This document shows positions 14,902 to 23,306 of a stretch of DNA of 64,000 nucleotides, one piece after another. This stretch comes from Ruminococcus flavefaciens (GTDB taxonomy: Bacteria > Bacillota > Clostridia > Oscillospirales > Ruminococcaceae). The DNA is taken from assembly GCA_002310115.1 (NCBI GenBank), contig DBYI01000022.1:68366-132365 (forward strand), read 5' to 3'. The notes under the pieces are model-generated. The model was not told the DNA's origin. It saw only the letters and a program-made list of their open reading frames with translations, and made no database searches. How positions within the stretch are numbered: position 1 is the stretch's first letter; every line of letters starts with the position of its first letter. The position numbers and the translations under genes were made by a program.

Positions 14902-16848
14902 TTATCTTACTTTTTTTGCAATATCATCGAGGAGCTTTCCAATGAGGTCGTTCTGAGTCATAGAACCAAGATCGCCCTCGCGTCTTGAAGAAACTGAAAC
15001 AGTACCTTCTTCAACTTCCTTATCACCAACAGTTACCCATACAGGCAACTTTTCAAGTCTTGTATCACGAACCTTCTTACCTACCTTTTCAGCCCTGTCA
15101 TCGATAGTAGCACGTATTCCTGCTGCATCAAGCTTTGTAAGAAGCTCGTTGCAGTAGTCAAGATGACGGTCTGCAACAGGAATGATACGTACCTGTTCAG
15201 GAGCTAACCACAGAGGCATTGCACCTGCATATTTTTCAATAAGGTATGCAAGGGTTCTCTCGTAGCAGCCGAGAGATGTTCTGTGGATGATGTAAGGTGT
15301 CTTCTTTGAACCGTCAACGTCAACGTATTCCATGCCGAAACGCTGAGCGAGAAGCATATCTATCTGGATAGTTACGATAGTATCTTCCTTGCCGTAAACA
15401 TTCTTATACTGGATATCAAGCTTAGGACCGTAGAATGCAGCTTCGTCGATACCGATAGAATACTTTACTCCAAGGTGGTCGAGTATCTTGCCCATTACTT
15501 CCTGAGCTTCGTCCCACTGCTCCTTTGTACCCTCGTACTTGTTCTTCGGATTTGCAGGATCCCACTGTGAAAAGCGGAATGTACAATCCTCGAGTATACC
15601 TACTGTATCGAGCATATATTTAGCAAGTTCGAGACAGCCCTTGAACTCTTCTTCAAGCTGCTCGGGACGAAGTACAAGATGTCCCTCAGAGATAGTGAAC
15701 TGACGTACACGGATAAGTCCGTGCATCTCGCCTGAGTCCTCTTTACGGAATAGTGTTGATGTCTCACCCAGACGCATAGGAAGATCACGGTAAGAACGCT
15801 GTCTGTTGAGGAATACCTGATACTGGAAAGGACAAGTCATAGGACGGAGAGCAAAACATTCCTTCTCTTCGTCGTATGGATCACCCATGATGAACATACC
15901 GTCAAGATAGTGATCCCAGTGACCTGATATCTTAAAGAATTCTCTCTTAGCGAATAAAGGTGTCTTTGTAAGGAGATAGCCGCGCTTTTGCTCTACATCT
16001 TCTACCCAGCGCTGGAGAAGCTGAACTACTCTTGCGCCCTTTGGAAGAAGTACAGGAAGTCCCTGTCCAATAACATCTACTGTTGTGAAGTATTCCAGCT
16101 CACGTCCGAGCTTGTTGTGATCGCGGAGTTTGGCTTCCTCGCGCTGCTTGAGGTCGGCTTCAAGATCGGCAGCTTTCGGATATGCTGTAGCATATACACG
16201 GCTGAGCATTTTATTTTTTTCGCTGCCGCGCCAGTAAGCGCCTGTACATGAAATAAGCTTGAATGCCTTTACTGGAGCTGTTGTCATAAGGTGAGGACCT
16301 GCACAGAGGTCAATGAATTCGTCCTGTTTGTAGAATGAGATAGGCTCGCCTTTATCAGCATGTTCTTCGCAGAGCTCAACCTTGTATGGTTCGTCCATTT
16401 CCTTTAGCTTTGCAATAGCATCTGCAGGTGAAAGCTCAAATTTTTCAAGCTCTATTCCTTCCTTAACGATGTTTTTCATTTCAGCTTCGATTTTTTCAAG
16501 TTCCTCGGGAGTAAATGGCTTTTCAAGGTCAAAATCATAGTAGAAACCATTGTCAATAGCAGGACCGATAGCAAGTTTTGCAGCAGGATAAAGTCTTTTA
16601 ACAGCCTGTGCAAGGATATGTGAAGCTGTATGCCAGAAAGTCTTTTTTCCATCTATGGAATCAAATGTGCATACCTCGAACTGACAGTCACTGTCAATAA
16701 TTGTACGAAGGTCTTTAACTTCTCCGTTTACCTTTACACAGCAAGCAGCCTTGTAAAGGCCCATGCCTATGCTCTTGATAATTTCTGCGGCTGATTGTGC
16801 AGCTTCAATCTCGCGAACGCTGCCGTCAGGTAATGTTAATTTAATCAT
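14902..16848 (-). CDS. thrS: Threonine--tRNA ligase
   Basis: 648 residues, full length. Domains in order: TGS (about 1-62, starting IKLTLPDGSVREIEA), the editing domain with HTASHILAQAV and the later ELCEEHADKG plus CAGPHL segments, the class II catalytic core (about 240-535) with motif 2 FRKEDSGEMHGLIRVRQFT and motif 3 GCYERTLAYLIEKY, and the anticodon-binding domain (PVADRHLDYC to the end). It charges tRNA-Thr with editing of mis-acylated Ser. AAAGGAG precedes the ATG. It is the second gene behind a T-box leader with a Thr specifier, 74 bases after a small unknown gene. Confidence 0.98.
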   Translation of the reverse strand: MIKLTLPDGSVREIEAAQSAAEIIKSIGMGLYKAACCVKVNGEVKDLRTIIDSDCQFEVCTFDSIDGKKTFWHTASHILAQAVKRLYPAAKLAIGPAIDNGFYYDFDLEKPFTPEELEKIEAEMKNIVKEGIELEKFELSPADAIAKLKEMDEPYKVELCEEHADKGEPISFYKQDEFIDLCAGPHLMTTAPVKAFKLISCTGAYWRGSEKNKMLSRVYATAYPKAADLEADLKQREEAKLRDHNKLGRELEYFTTVDVIGQGLPVLLPKGARVVQLLQRWVEDVEQKRGYLLTKTPLFAKREFFKISGHWDHYLDGMFIMGDPYDEEKECFALRPMTCPFQYQVFLNRQRSYRDLPMRLGETSTLFRKEDSGEMHGLIRVRQFTISEGHLVLRPEQLEEEFKGCLELAKYMLDTVGILEDCTFRFSQWDPANPKNKYEGTKEQWDEAQEVMGKILDHLGVKYSIGIDEAAFYGPKLDIQYKNVYGKEDTIVTIQIDMLLAQRFGMEYVDVDGSKKTPYIIHRTSLGCYERTLAYLIEKYAGAMPLWLAPEQVRIIPVADRHLDYCNELLTKLDAAGIRATIDDRAEKVGKKVRDTRLEKLPVWVTVGDKEVEEGTVSVSSRREGDLGSMTQNDLIGKLLDDIAKKVR

Positions 16849-16922
16849 GTCAATCTCTCCTTTTTTGATATCGTTTATGTTAATTATTCTTTACTGAACA
16901 ATTCGTCGTTTCCCAATAATAT

Positions 16923-17303
16923 TTATTCCACCCATCCGGTTATCTCAAAAAGCTCGCCAAAGAGCTCAACATGTGCCAGGCCTTGCATATAGTCATCATC
17001 GGTTCCTGTATCGAAGCACACGACGTTTTCCTCGTCATCTATATCGACATAAACGTTTTCGAGTTTCAGTATCTTTGCAAGCTCATCTGCATTACATCCT
17101 TCGTAGTATCCCTCATCAATCAGCATACCTGCAAGAGTACTTTTGCTGCTGTCCAGCTTTGCGAGCTTTTTTGCTATATCCTTGAGGTTTTTTATAATAT
17201 CAGCTTCTTTGTCGGTATAAAAACGGACTGTCATATTTTCGTTCCACAGTTTATAGGGAAGCTCAAACGCTTCTTCTTGCTCGTTGTATTTTATGTTGCT
17301 CAC
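16923..17303 (-). CDS. Hypothetical acidic protein between the T-box and thrS
   Basis: 126 residues from a GTG start at 17303, supported by GGGAGGTG about 8 bases upstream; upstream codons of the same frame lie within the T-box terminator and are not coding. The protein is acidic, with an N-terminal beta-like segment (EAFELPYKLWNENMTVRFYT), a central helical part (IIKNLKDIAKKLAKLDSSKS) and an acidic C-terminus. It resembles small single-domain cytoplasmic proteins of the DUF2262 kind, but this is only an impression and I assign no function. Because it lies between the T-box terminator and thrS, it should be co-induced when Thr-tRNA is uncharged. Confidence 0.8.
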   Translation of the reverse strand: MSNIKYNEQEEAFELPYKLWNENMTVRFYTDKEADIIKNLKDIAKKLAKLDSSKSTLAGMLIDEGYYEGCNADELAKILKLENVYVDIDDEENVVCFDTGTDDDYMQGLAHVELFGELFEITGWVE

Positions 17304-17330
17304 ATTTTTCACCTCCCGAAGCAATGATAA

Positions 17331-17566
17331 CAAAAAATCCCTTACGCCTGTAATAGGCACAAGGGACGATAATATACCGTGGTTCCACCCTGATTCACAC
17401 GAAGTTTTTTCCGTATCTCAAGTGCTCTGTAACGGGAGCTCCCGATGCTTATTGGGCATACTCAGAGGCGGTATGCTGTTTTCTGAACGCTTCTGCCTTG
17501 CACCGAACGGCAGCTCTCTGTGAGCGTTACTGTCGAAAAAGCCTTCCTCATCGACGATTTTATAAT
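17331..17566 (-). promoter_or_regulatory. T-box riboswitch, threonine type
   Basis: The T-box sequence GGGTGGAACCACGG is at 17390-17377. Stem I shows the distal AGAGAGCTGCCG...GGCAG structure and, in the specifier region, CATACCGCCTCTGAGTA with ACC at 17472-17470, a threonine codon. The terminator pairs TCCCTTACGCCT (17338-17349) with AGGCACAAGGGA (17355-17366) and is followed by six U. Uncharged tRNA-Thr is expected to pair with the T-box bulge and stabilise the antiterminator, switching on the small gene and thrS. Confidence 0.95.
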
Positions 17567-17577
17567 ATTGTACAATT

Positions 17578-17606
17578 ATCTTAGCACAGATTTTACTGTT
17601 TGTCAA
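17578..17606 (-). promoter_or_regulatory. Promoter of the thrS T-box operon
   Basis: On the minus strand TTGACA (17606-17601), 17-base spacer, TAAGAT (17583-17578). Transcription would begin near 17571, just ahead of T-box stem I. Confidence 0.75.
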
Positions 17607-17639
17607 GAGTAATTTTAAAATAAAAAGCTATCAGTTAAA

Positions 17640-18118
17640 GGCCTGTGATGATGCACAGTATGATTTACGTCAGAGGTTTTTTTGTTTTGGTGTGAAGTTT
17701 TTTAATGAAATTCAACATTTTGTTGAATTGAACGTTAAAAATACCAAATTAACGGGTTGAAATACGCCAAAAAATGTGATATAATATTACATTATAAGGA
17801 TGTGATGTTTACTATGGATAATGATTTTGACATTCAAACATAACTGACAAAGGTAATGTATGATATGGTTATTTGATTACTTCGGTCTGTGTAGAAAGCC
17901 CCGAACGGGACTGCTTCATTGAGCGGCGGGAGCATGTCACTGTTGCTTTTAGACATCAATGTGCGTGACACATCTCTTAGATAAGTTATGAGTTTTCGTT
18001 TGTCCAAACTGATCCGTAGAGGAGCTATCTTGTGGATGATAATGTATGGGGCTATTATCTGGGCGATAAGCGTGCAGATGTTGAGGCTCTGCTAAAAAAT
18101 AAAAACAGGAGAATTCTG
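17640..18118 (+). promoter_or_regulatory. Leader region of the uridine-kinase-like gene
   Basis: Promoter TTGAAA 17757-17762, 17-base spacer, TATAAT 17780-17785. After it about 330 bases without a clear gene. A short ATG frame at 17815 stops after 14 codons. From GTG 18032, with AGAGGAG 7 bases upstream, a frame runs into the kinase gene and could be an N-terminal extension (see that gene). Confidence 0.55.
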
Positions 18119-19039
18119 ATGAATATTGAGATAACAAGAATTAATCAGGGAATAGAAACTGATTCTAAGGATTTTATCAGGTCAGTCAACGAGGAATACT
18201 TTTATAAGCTAAAGAAAATTGCCGATGATATTGCCGATAATTATGACGAAAAACCTGTAATATTGCTTTCGGGACCTTCGGGTTCGGGTAAGACCACTAC
18301 AGCGATGATGATAGAAAAGATTCTTGATGAAATGGGTCATGAAACCCATACTCTTTCAATGGATAACTGGTTCTGTCCACTTACTGAAGCAGAAAAGACT
18401 CTTGCAGCGGAAGGAAAAATGGACCTAGAATCACCGCTTCGCGTGGACTGTGAGTTACTCAACGAACAGATAGAGGACATATGTGCCTGTCGCGAGATAG
18501 AGCTTCCCAAGTACAATTTCAAAACTTCAACGCGTTGTGGATCTGGAAAGAAATTCAAGCGAAACGAGGGCGAGATAGTAATTTTTGAGGGTATTCACGC
18601 CCTTAATCCTGCGGTAATAACAGTTCCTGATAGAATGATAAGCAAAATCTATGTCAGTGTCAGAACAAGAATCTCCGACGATGGGATATTACTTCATCCA
18701 TCAAGAGTTCGTCTTATGCGCCGCATGATACGTGACAAGAACTTCCGCAAGCGCTCTCTCCGCGAGACTATGAATATGTTCCAAAGCGTAGAAGCAGGTG
18801 AAAACAAGTATATAATGCCTTATAAATATCGTTCAGATTATGATATCGATACCTTTATGGCATATGAGCTATCAGTATACAGGGATGATCTTCTGTTGCA
18901 GCTTCAGGAACTTACAGACGTTCCTGAGGTACGCGAGTGTATAGGTGTGCTCGAAAAGCTCAAACCAATAAAAAAGACTGATGTTACACCAGATTCGCTT
19001 ATATGCGAGTTTATAGGCAACGGACAATTTAAATATTGA
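18119..19039 (+). CDS. Uridine kinase / phosphoribulokinase-family P-loop kinase
   Basis: 306 residues from ATG 18119, which has ACAGGAG 8 bases upstream. An alternative in-frame GTG at 18032 also has a good site (AGAGGAG) and would add 29 residues, so the start is ambiguous. Walker A is ILLSGPSGSGKTTTA; then LSMDNWFC, VDCELLNEQI, LPKYNF and IFEGIHALNP, the sequence of motifs of uridine/nucleoside kinases, and the basic lid RDKNFRKRSL. Firmicute relatives are annotated as nucleoside kinases that often carry an N-terminal TGS-like domain; here that part is missing. The likely reaction is ATP-dependent phosphorylation of uridine or a related nucleoside. It is followed 33 bases later by ppk in the same direction, probably one operon. 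Confidence 0.85.
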   Translation: MNIEITRINQGIETDSKDFIRSVNEEYFYKLKKIADDIADNYDEKPVILLSGPSGSGKTTTAMMIEKILDEMGHETHTLSMDNWFCPLTEAEKTLAAEGKMDLESPLRVDCELLNEQIEDICACREIELPKYNFKTSTRCGSGKKFKRNEGEIVIFEGIHALNPAVITVPDRMISKIYVSVRTRISDDGILLHPSRVRLMRRMIRDKNFRKRSLRETMNMFQSVEAGENKYIMPYKYRSDYDIDTFMAYELSVYRDDLLLQLQELTDVPEVRECIGVLEKLKPIKKTDVTPDSLICEFIGNGQFKY

Positions 19040-19072
19040 TTTCAAATTAGAAAAAAGAACAGGAGAACAATT

Positions 19073-21253
19073 ATGGAATATCTCGAAAATCGGGAGCTTT
19101 CATGGCTTAAATTCAACAAAAGGGTGCTCGAAGAAGCGACGGATTCTGAAACTCCGCTTCTTGAAAGGCTTTCCTTTTCAGCTATATATCAAAGTAATTT
19201 AGACGAATTCTTTATGGTCAGGGTGGGCTCTATCACTGATAAAGCAAAAGAAAAGAAAGAAAAAAAGGATAAATTCTCAGGTATGACTCCTTCTCAGCAG
19301 CTTGACGCCATATTCACAGCTGTCCGCAGAATGCAGCCATCTGTTGAGGAGGCTCTGCGTAAAACAATGGGTGAGCTTGCTGCTTATGGCTTTGAACATG
19401 TTTCCTACGACAAGGCGACTAAGGAGGAACAGGCATTTTTAGAAATGTACTTCAAACGTGAATTGAAGCCATTTGTGTCAGGAGTTGTTGTAAATGATGC
19501 TCTTCCGTTTCCGTTTCTAAAAAATAAGGAAATATACGCAGTAGTTCAGCTAGCCGCGAAAAAAGGTGTGTCTATAGGTATTATTCCAGCTAATACCAGT
19601 CGTTCGGAAAGGATAATACACCTCAGTTCCGACGGAAAACGCTTTATTCTTGAGGAAGAGGTTATTCTTCGCTTTGCTCATCAGATGTTCAAGAACTATA
19701 AGGTCATCGACCGAGCACTTATAAGAGTTACAAGAAGCGCTGATATAATGGCTTCGGGAAGAGGTCCGGAGTTCCGACGCCGTATGGAGGAACTTGTTGA
19801 TAAGCGTCAACGTCTTGCACCTGTGCGTTTAGAAATATCTGATGTTTTTAGTCGTGACGCACTTGATTATATCTGCAAGAAACTGAAACTAAAAAATGTA
19901 CGTGTATTTACAACAAGGATTCCTCTAGATCTTTCATATCTATACACTTTGCAGGAATATGATGAAAATACAGTACTTCACTATGTACCGAGGTCGCCGC
20001 GTAAACCTGCGACCCTTTCGGATTCGAGACCTGTATTCCAGCAGATAAAATCAAAGGATATACTTCTTAGTTATCCGTTTGAGTCCATAAATCTTTCGTT
20101 TATAAGGCTTTTGCAGGAGTCGGCGAACGATCCTAAGGTAACTTCCATAAAGATAACTCTCTATCGTCTTGCACGCAACAGCAAGGTTATAGACGCGCTG
20201 TGTACAGCTGCGGAACAGGGCAAAGAAGTTCTTGTTATGATAGAGCTTCGCGCACGCTTTGACGAGGAAAACAACATCGAGTGGTCGAAGCAGCTGCAGG
20301 AAGCAGGCGTAAAAGTCATCTATGGACCAAAGGAGTATAAGGCTCACTCTAAGCTTCTACTTATTACGCGAAAGGCTCAGGGTGGCGGATATGACTACGT
20401 TACACAGATAGGCACTGGAAACTATAACGAAAAGACAGCAACTTTATATACAGACCTTATGCTTCTTACTGCTGACAGAGTTATCGCTGCCGATGCAGAA
20501 GCAGTGTTTACTGCGCTTCTTAACGGAAGTTTCGTTGAAAACACGAAAAAACTTCTTGTTTCGCCTCTTGCATTGAGACCTAAGGTGTTAGCCATGATGG
20601 ACGAACAGATAGAGCTTGCTGAAAATGGTGGAAATGGTTATATTGCTGCGAAAATTAACTCTCTCAACGATCCTGCAATTATCGCGAAGCTCATAGAAGC
20701 TTCACAGGCAGGTGTAAAAGTAGAGCTCATAGTCCGCGGATTATGTTGTCTTATCGCAGGGGTTCAGGGATTTACCGAGAATATCACTATTCGCAGTATA
20801 GTTGGACGTTTCCTTGAGCACAGCCGTATTTTCATTTTCGGTAAAGACGGAAAAGACCAGAAAATATACATAGGTTCTGCTGATTATATGAGCAGAAACA
20901 CCGTCCGTCGTGTAGAAGTTGCTGTTCCCGTGGAGGATGAGAAGCTTAGAAAACGTATCCGCGATATGTTTCGTATAATGATGCGTGATAACGTCAAGGC
21001 AAGGATAATGCTCAGCAGCGGTGAGTATGTCCGTGAGCGCAGAAGCCGTGAAAAACCAATCAATTCACAGGAATATTTCTATGATGAAGCGTATAAGTTA
21101 CTTGAGGACAAGAGTTCAAAGCAAGAGCAACTCCGCGTTAATCGCGAAAAGACTGCTAAAAGGATGTCTTCGAAAAAGTCTACCGCAAGAACTGTCGCAA
21201 AGGCAGCGGGAAAAGCTGTGGTAAAACGCGGAAGGAAGAAAAATAGCGAATGA
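19073..21253 (+). CDS. ppk1: Polyphosphate kinase 1
   Basis: 726 residues with all four PPK1 domains: N-terminal helical domain (YLENRELSWLKFNKRVLEEA), head domain, and the two phospholipase-D-like catalytic domains. The autophosphorylated His is in EYKAHSKLLLI and the second conserved His in FLEHSRIFIFGKDG. The enzyme reversibly builds polyphosphate from ATP at the membrane or in the cytosol. The last 45 residues are a basic Lys/Arg/Ala tail (KKSTARTVAKAAGKAVVKRG) beyond the usual end, perhaps binding the polyanionic product; that is inference. AGGAG precedes the ATG. Follows the nucleoside-kinase-like gene closely. Confidence 0.96.
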   Translation: MEYLENRELSWLKFNKRVLEEATDSETPLLERLSFSAIYQSNLDEFFMVRVGSITDKAKEKKEKKDKFSGMTPSQQLDAIFTAVRRMQPSVEEALRKTMGELAAYGFEHVSYDKATKEEQAFLEMYFKRELKPFVSGVVVNDALPFPFLKNKEIYAVVQLAAKKGVSIGIIPANTSRSERIIHLSSDGKRFILEEEVILRFAHQMFKNYKVIDRALIRVTRSADIMASGRGPEFRRRMEELVDKRQRLAPVRLEISDVFSRDALDYICKKLKLKNVRVFTTRIPLDLSYLYTLQEYDENTVLHYVPRSPRKPATLSDSRPVFQQIKSKDILLSYPFESINLSFIRLLQESANDPKVTSIKITLYRLARNSKVIDALCTAAEQGKEVLVMIELRARFDEENNIEWSKQLQEAGVKVIYGPKEYKAHSKLLLITRKAQGGGYDYVTQIGTGNYNEKTATLYTDLMLLTADRVIAADAEAVFTALLNGSFVENTKKLLVSPLALRPKVLAMMDEQIELAENGGNGYIAAKINSLNDPAIIAKLIEASQAGVKVELIVRGLCCLIAGVQGFTENITIRSIVGRFLEHSRIFIFGKDGKDQKIYIGSADYMSRNTVRRVEVAVPVEDEKLRKRIRDMFRIMMRDNVKARIMLSSGEYVRERRSREKPINSQEYFYDEAYKLLEDKSSKQEQLRVNREKTAKRMSSKKSTARTVAKAAGKAVVKRGRKKNSE

Positions 21254-21422
21254 ACTGTAAATTGTTTGAAATTACAATAAAATACTTGAAAAAGCATATA
21301 GATTATGATATAATGAAATACAGGTTTAATAGTTGCTTTTTAAACAGTTATTAGATAGGGAATCAGTGCTTTTTATATCGTAATGGTATATACTGCAGCA
21401 AAATCATTTGAGGTTAGAATTA

Positions 21423-22064
21423 ATGATCGGATATTATAACTATACGGTTATCCTTACATATATGAGCCTTGTTTCGTCGGTAATAGGCATGTTCTTCGCG
21501 GCAGGATACGGCGGAATGAGATCTCACCCCGAATATGCCATAATCTGTCTTATGGTTTCGGGATTGTGTGATATGTTTGATGGTAAGGTCGCCCGTACAA
21601 AAAAAGACCGTACCGAAAGCGAGAAAAAGTTCGGTATACAGATAGATTCGTTGTGCGACGCCATATGTTTCGGTGTTTTGCCGGCGATAATAGGCTATTC
21701 CATTGGCATGAGAGACTGGTGCGATCTGCCGATACTCATACTCTTCCCACTGTGCGCTGTTATTAGACTTGCATATTTTAATGTGGCAGAGGAGGAAAGA
21801 CAATCCAAGACTTCTGAGAATCGAAAGGTTTATGAGGGATTGCCGGTTACTAGTGTTGCGCTGATAATACCGCTTATATACAGTTTCCATAAAGATATAG
21901 GTGATTGGTTTCCCGAGGTTTATGGAGGTTCTCTCCTTGTTATAGCTATTGCATTTATCACTCGTTTCAAGGTGAAAAAGCCCAGTATGAAAACCATGCT
22001 TTGCTTTATCGGTGTAGGAATTCTTGAGCTTATATGGATGCTTTATAAGACAAAAACAAAGTAA
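21423..22064 (+). CDS. pssA: CDP-diacylglycerol--serine O-phosphatidyltransferase
   Basis: 213 residues, integral membrane, making phosphatidylserine from CDP-diacylglycerol and serine. The CDP-alcohol phosphotransferase signature is complete: CDMFDGKVARTKKDRTESEKKFG-type block, here D-G-x-x-A-R, 8 or more residues, G, then D-S-L-C-D (FGIQIDSLCDAICFG). Six or so hydrophobic segments follow. Start placed at ATG 21423 with GAGG upstream; an upstream TTG at 21408 is less likely. The 170-base gap to ppk contains TTGAAA-like and TATAAT-like sequences (around 21285-21315), so it may have its own promoter. Confidence 0.9.
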   Translation: MIGYYNYTVILTYMSLVSSVIGMFFAAGYGGMRSHPEYAIICLMVSGLCDMFDGKVARTKKDRTESEKKFGIQIDSLCDAICFGVLPAIIGYSIGMRDWCDLPILILFPLCAVIRLAYFNVAEEERQSKTSENRKVYEGLPVTSVALIIPLIYSFHKDIGDWFPEVYGGSLLVIAIAFITRFKVKKPSMKTMLCFIGVGILELIWMLYKTKTK

Positions 22065-22070
22065 AAACAG

Positions 22071-22099
22071 GCTGCCGCATCATACGGCAGCTTTTGTTT
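22071..22099 (+). terminator. pssA terminator
   Basis: GCTGCCG at 22071-22077 and CGGCAGC at 22085-22091, followed by TTTTGTTTG. Confidence 0.85.
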
Positions 22100-22154
22100 G
22101 CCCAACATGTTTGCACATTGGGATCTCGGCTGGAAACCATAATGGGAATACGAA

Positions 22155-22230
22155 GAGCCGTGTGAAGCGAGAGCTTTGCGCACGGTTCTGTGAGAGCCTT
22201 GCGTTGAAAATCCACTGGGCTACTCGACTG
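22155..22230 (+). mobile_element. Group II intron 3' relic: domain V and part of domain VI
   Basis: Positions 22155-22188 fold into a perfect 34-nt domain V: GAGCCGTGTG pairs fully with CGCACGGTTC, then AAGC/GCTT capped by a GAGA (GNRA) loop, with the 2-nt bulge TG on the 3' side. The AGC catalytic triad is present at positions 2-4. Sequence to about 22230 (GAAAATCC...GGGCTACTCGAC) resembles domain VI and the intron end. Nothing upstream codes for a maturase; only about 60 bases separate it from the pssA terminator, so most of the intron has been lost. Confidence 0.85.
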
Positions 22231-22231
22231 A

Positions 22232-22256
22232 GATGTCGGCGGCGTCATCGCCGCCT
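22232..22256. repeat. GC-rich inverted repeat after the intron relic
   Basis: GGCGGCG-TCAT-CGCCGCC directly follows the group II relic, in otherwise AT-rich DNA. Could be a hairpin left by an older insertion or a weak terminator. Confidence 0.5.
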
Positions 22257-22280
22257 CTTACTCGATTTGGAATAAAAGGC

Positions 22281-22309
22281 TTTACAATATAGATATTATG
22301 CTGTATAAT
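22281..22309 (+). promoter_or_regulatory. Promoter of the lipoprotein cluster
   Basis: TTTACA at 22281-22286, 17-base spacer, TATAAT at 22304-22309, about 25 bases ahead of the first lipoprotein gene. Confidence 0.7.
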
Positions 22310-22334
22310 ACAAGTATACAAAAAGGAGAGGATT

Positions 22335-22796
22335 ATGAAAAAAACGATTATATATATATTCGTTTCAGTATTGCTTTGTTGTGGAGTTTCATGTGGAAGT
22401 CACCCTGTTTCAAATGAGGGTGTAACGGCTTCTGTAGATGCTACGAGAAGCAAATCTGACGAAGAACTGATATCTGAGATATCTGGCAAGTGGGAGACAT
22501 CTGCGGAGTTCCTCGGCGGAGTTGAAAAGGATGAAAATGAAATAACCAAGAAAAGATTTGAACTTACAAATGATGGTAATGGTTTCTATTATACTTCCGA
22601 GAACGAAAAGCTGCTTATATGCTGGAAAGTTACGGCTGACGGCGGAATAGACGTCAATTTTGAGAATATGGGAGAAAAGATAGAGCATTTCGACTATATT
22701 GGATACGATCTCAGTAAGAAAACGGCTACTTCTGACGGAGATCTCGTGGAATGCTTCGGCAGGGTCGATGATTTCACTATACCAATACCGCAGTAA
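22335..22796 (+). CDS. Lipoprotein with GKWET domain, paralogue 1
   Basis: 153 residues. Lipobox GVSC (Cys near 20), short linker, then one compact beta-rich domain that begins EISGKWETSAEF and alternates short hydrophobic strands (NGFYYTSENEKLLICWKV). This G-K-W-E opening followed by about 100 residues of strands recurs in the next two genes and is typical of small lipocalin-like Firmicute lipoproteins. Function unknown. Good RBS (AAAGGAGAGG). First gene of an apparent three-gene operon; only 12 bases separate it from the next. Confidence 0.8.
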   Translation: MKKTIIYIFVSVLLCCGVSCGSHPVSNEGVTASVDATRSKSDEELISEISGKWETSAEFLGGVEKDENEITKKRFELTNDGNGFYYTSENEKLLICWKVTADGGIDVNFENMGEKIEHFDYIGYDLSKKTATSDGDLVECFGRVDDFTIPIPQ

Positions 22797-22808
22797 AGGA
22801 GAAATAAC

Positions 22809-23294
22809 GTGAAAAGAATAATATCATTGACACTTGTAGCGATGTTAATGCTGATATGCTTAGTCAGCTGTGGAGAAAAGCGTGATCCCAAGTATATCGG
22901 AAAGTGGGAAGCTACAGGACTTACTGTTAATGGCGAAACTATGGAAAAATTTCTTGGAGTTCCTCTGGGGGCGCTGTTCCGCTTTGAGATAGAGGATAAC
23001 GGGAAAGTTATATGGAAGTCCGCCGTTAATAACGACGTTATAAACAACGCAAACGAAAATACCGAAATTAGATGGAAAGAGACTGAGACAGACGTTCTGC
23101 AGTTCACAGTTAAGGATCTTACAGGAAAAAACGATCCTGAGACAATGATTATGAAATATAAAGACGGAAAGCTTGTTGTTGAGGAAAATGGCTCGTCTAT
23201 AGAACTTGTAAAGGTAGATGAATTTACGGAAATAGACCCCGATGATCTCAATGCCGCAGCAAGTGCGATACAGAACTTCGGTATTACACAGTAA
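22809..23294 (+). CDS. Lipoprotein with GKWEA domain, paralogue 2
   Basis: 161 residues from a GTG start with AAAGGAG 7-8 bases upstream. Lipobox LVSC, then almost no linker before YIGKWEATGLTVNGETMEKF, the closest match in the window to paralogue 3. The domain has the same order of elements: GKWE, a V-N-G-E turn, RFEIEDNGKV (strand-turn-strand), W-K, and a closing LVKVDEFTEID. The C-terminus ends in a small Ala-rich helix. Function unknown; probably exposed on the membrane surface. Confidence 0.8.
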   Translation: MKRIISLTLVAMLMLICLVSCGEKRDPKYIGKWEATGLTVNGETMEKFLGVPLGALFRFEIEDNGKVIWKSAVNNDVINNANENTEIRWKETETDVLQFTVKDLTGKNDPETMIMKYKDGKLVVEENGSSIELVKVDEFTEIDPDDLNAAASAIQNFGITQ

Positions 23295-23306
23295 AAAGGA
23301 GCATAT

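Noticed and set aside
17304..17360. ATG start at 17360 for the gene before thrS
   Set aside because: Those codons overlap the T-box terminator hairpin; the GTG at 17303 has the RBS.
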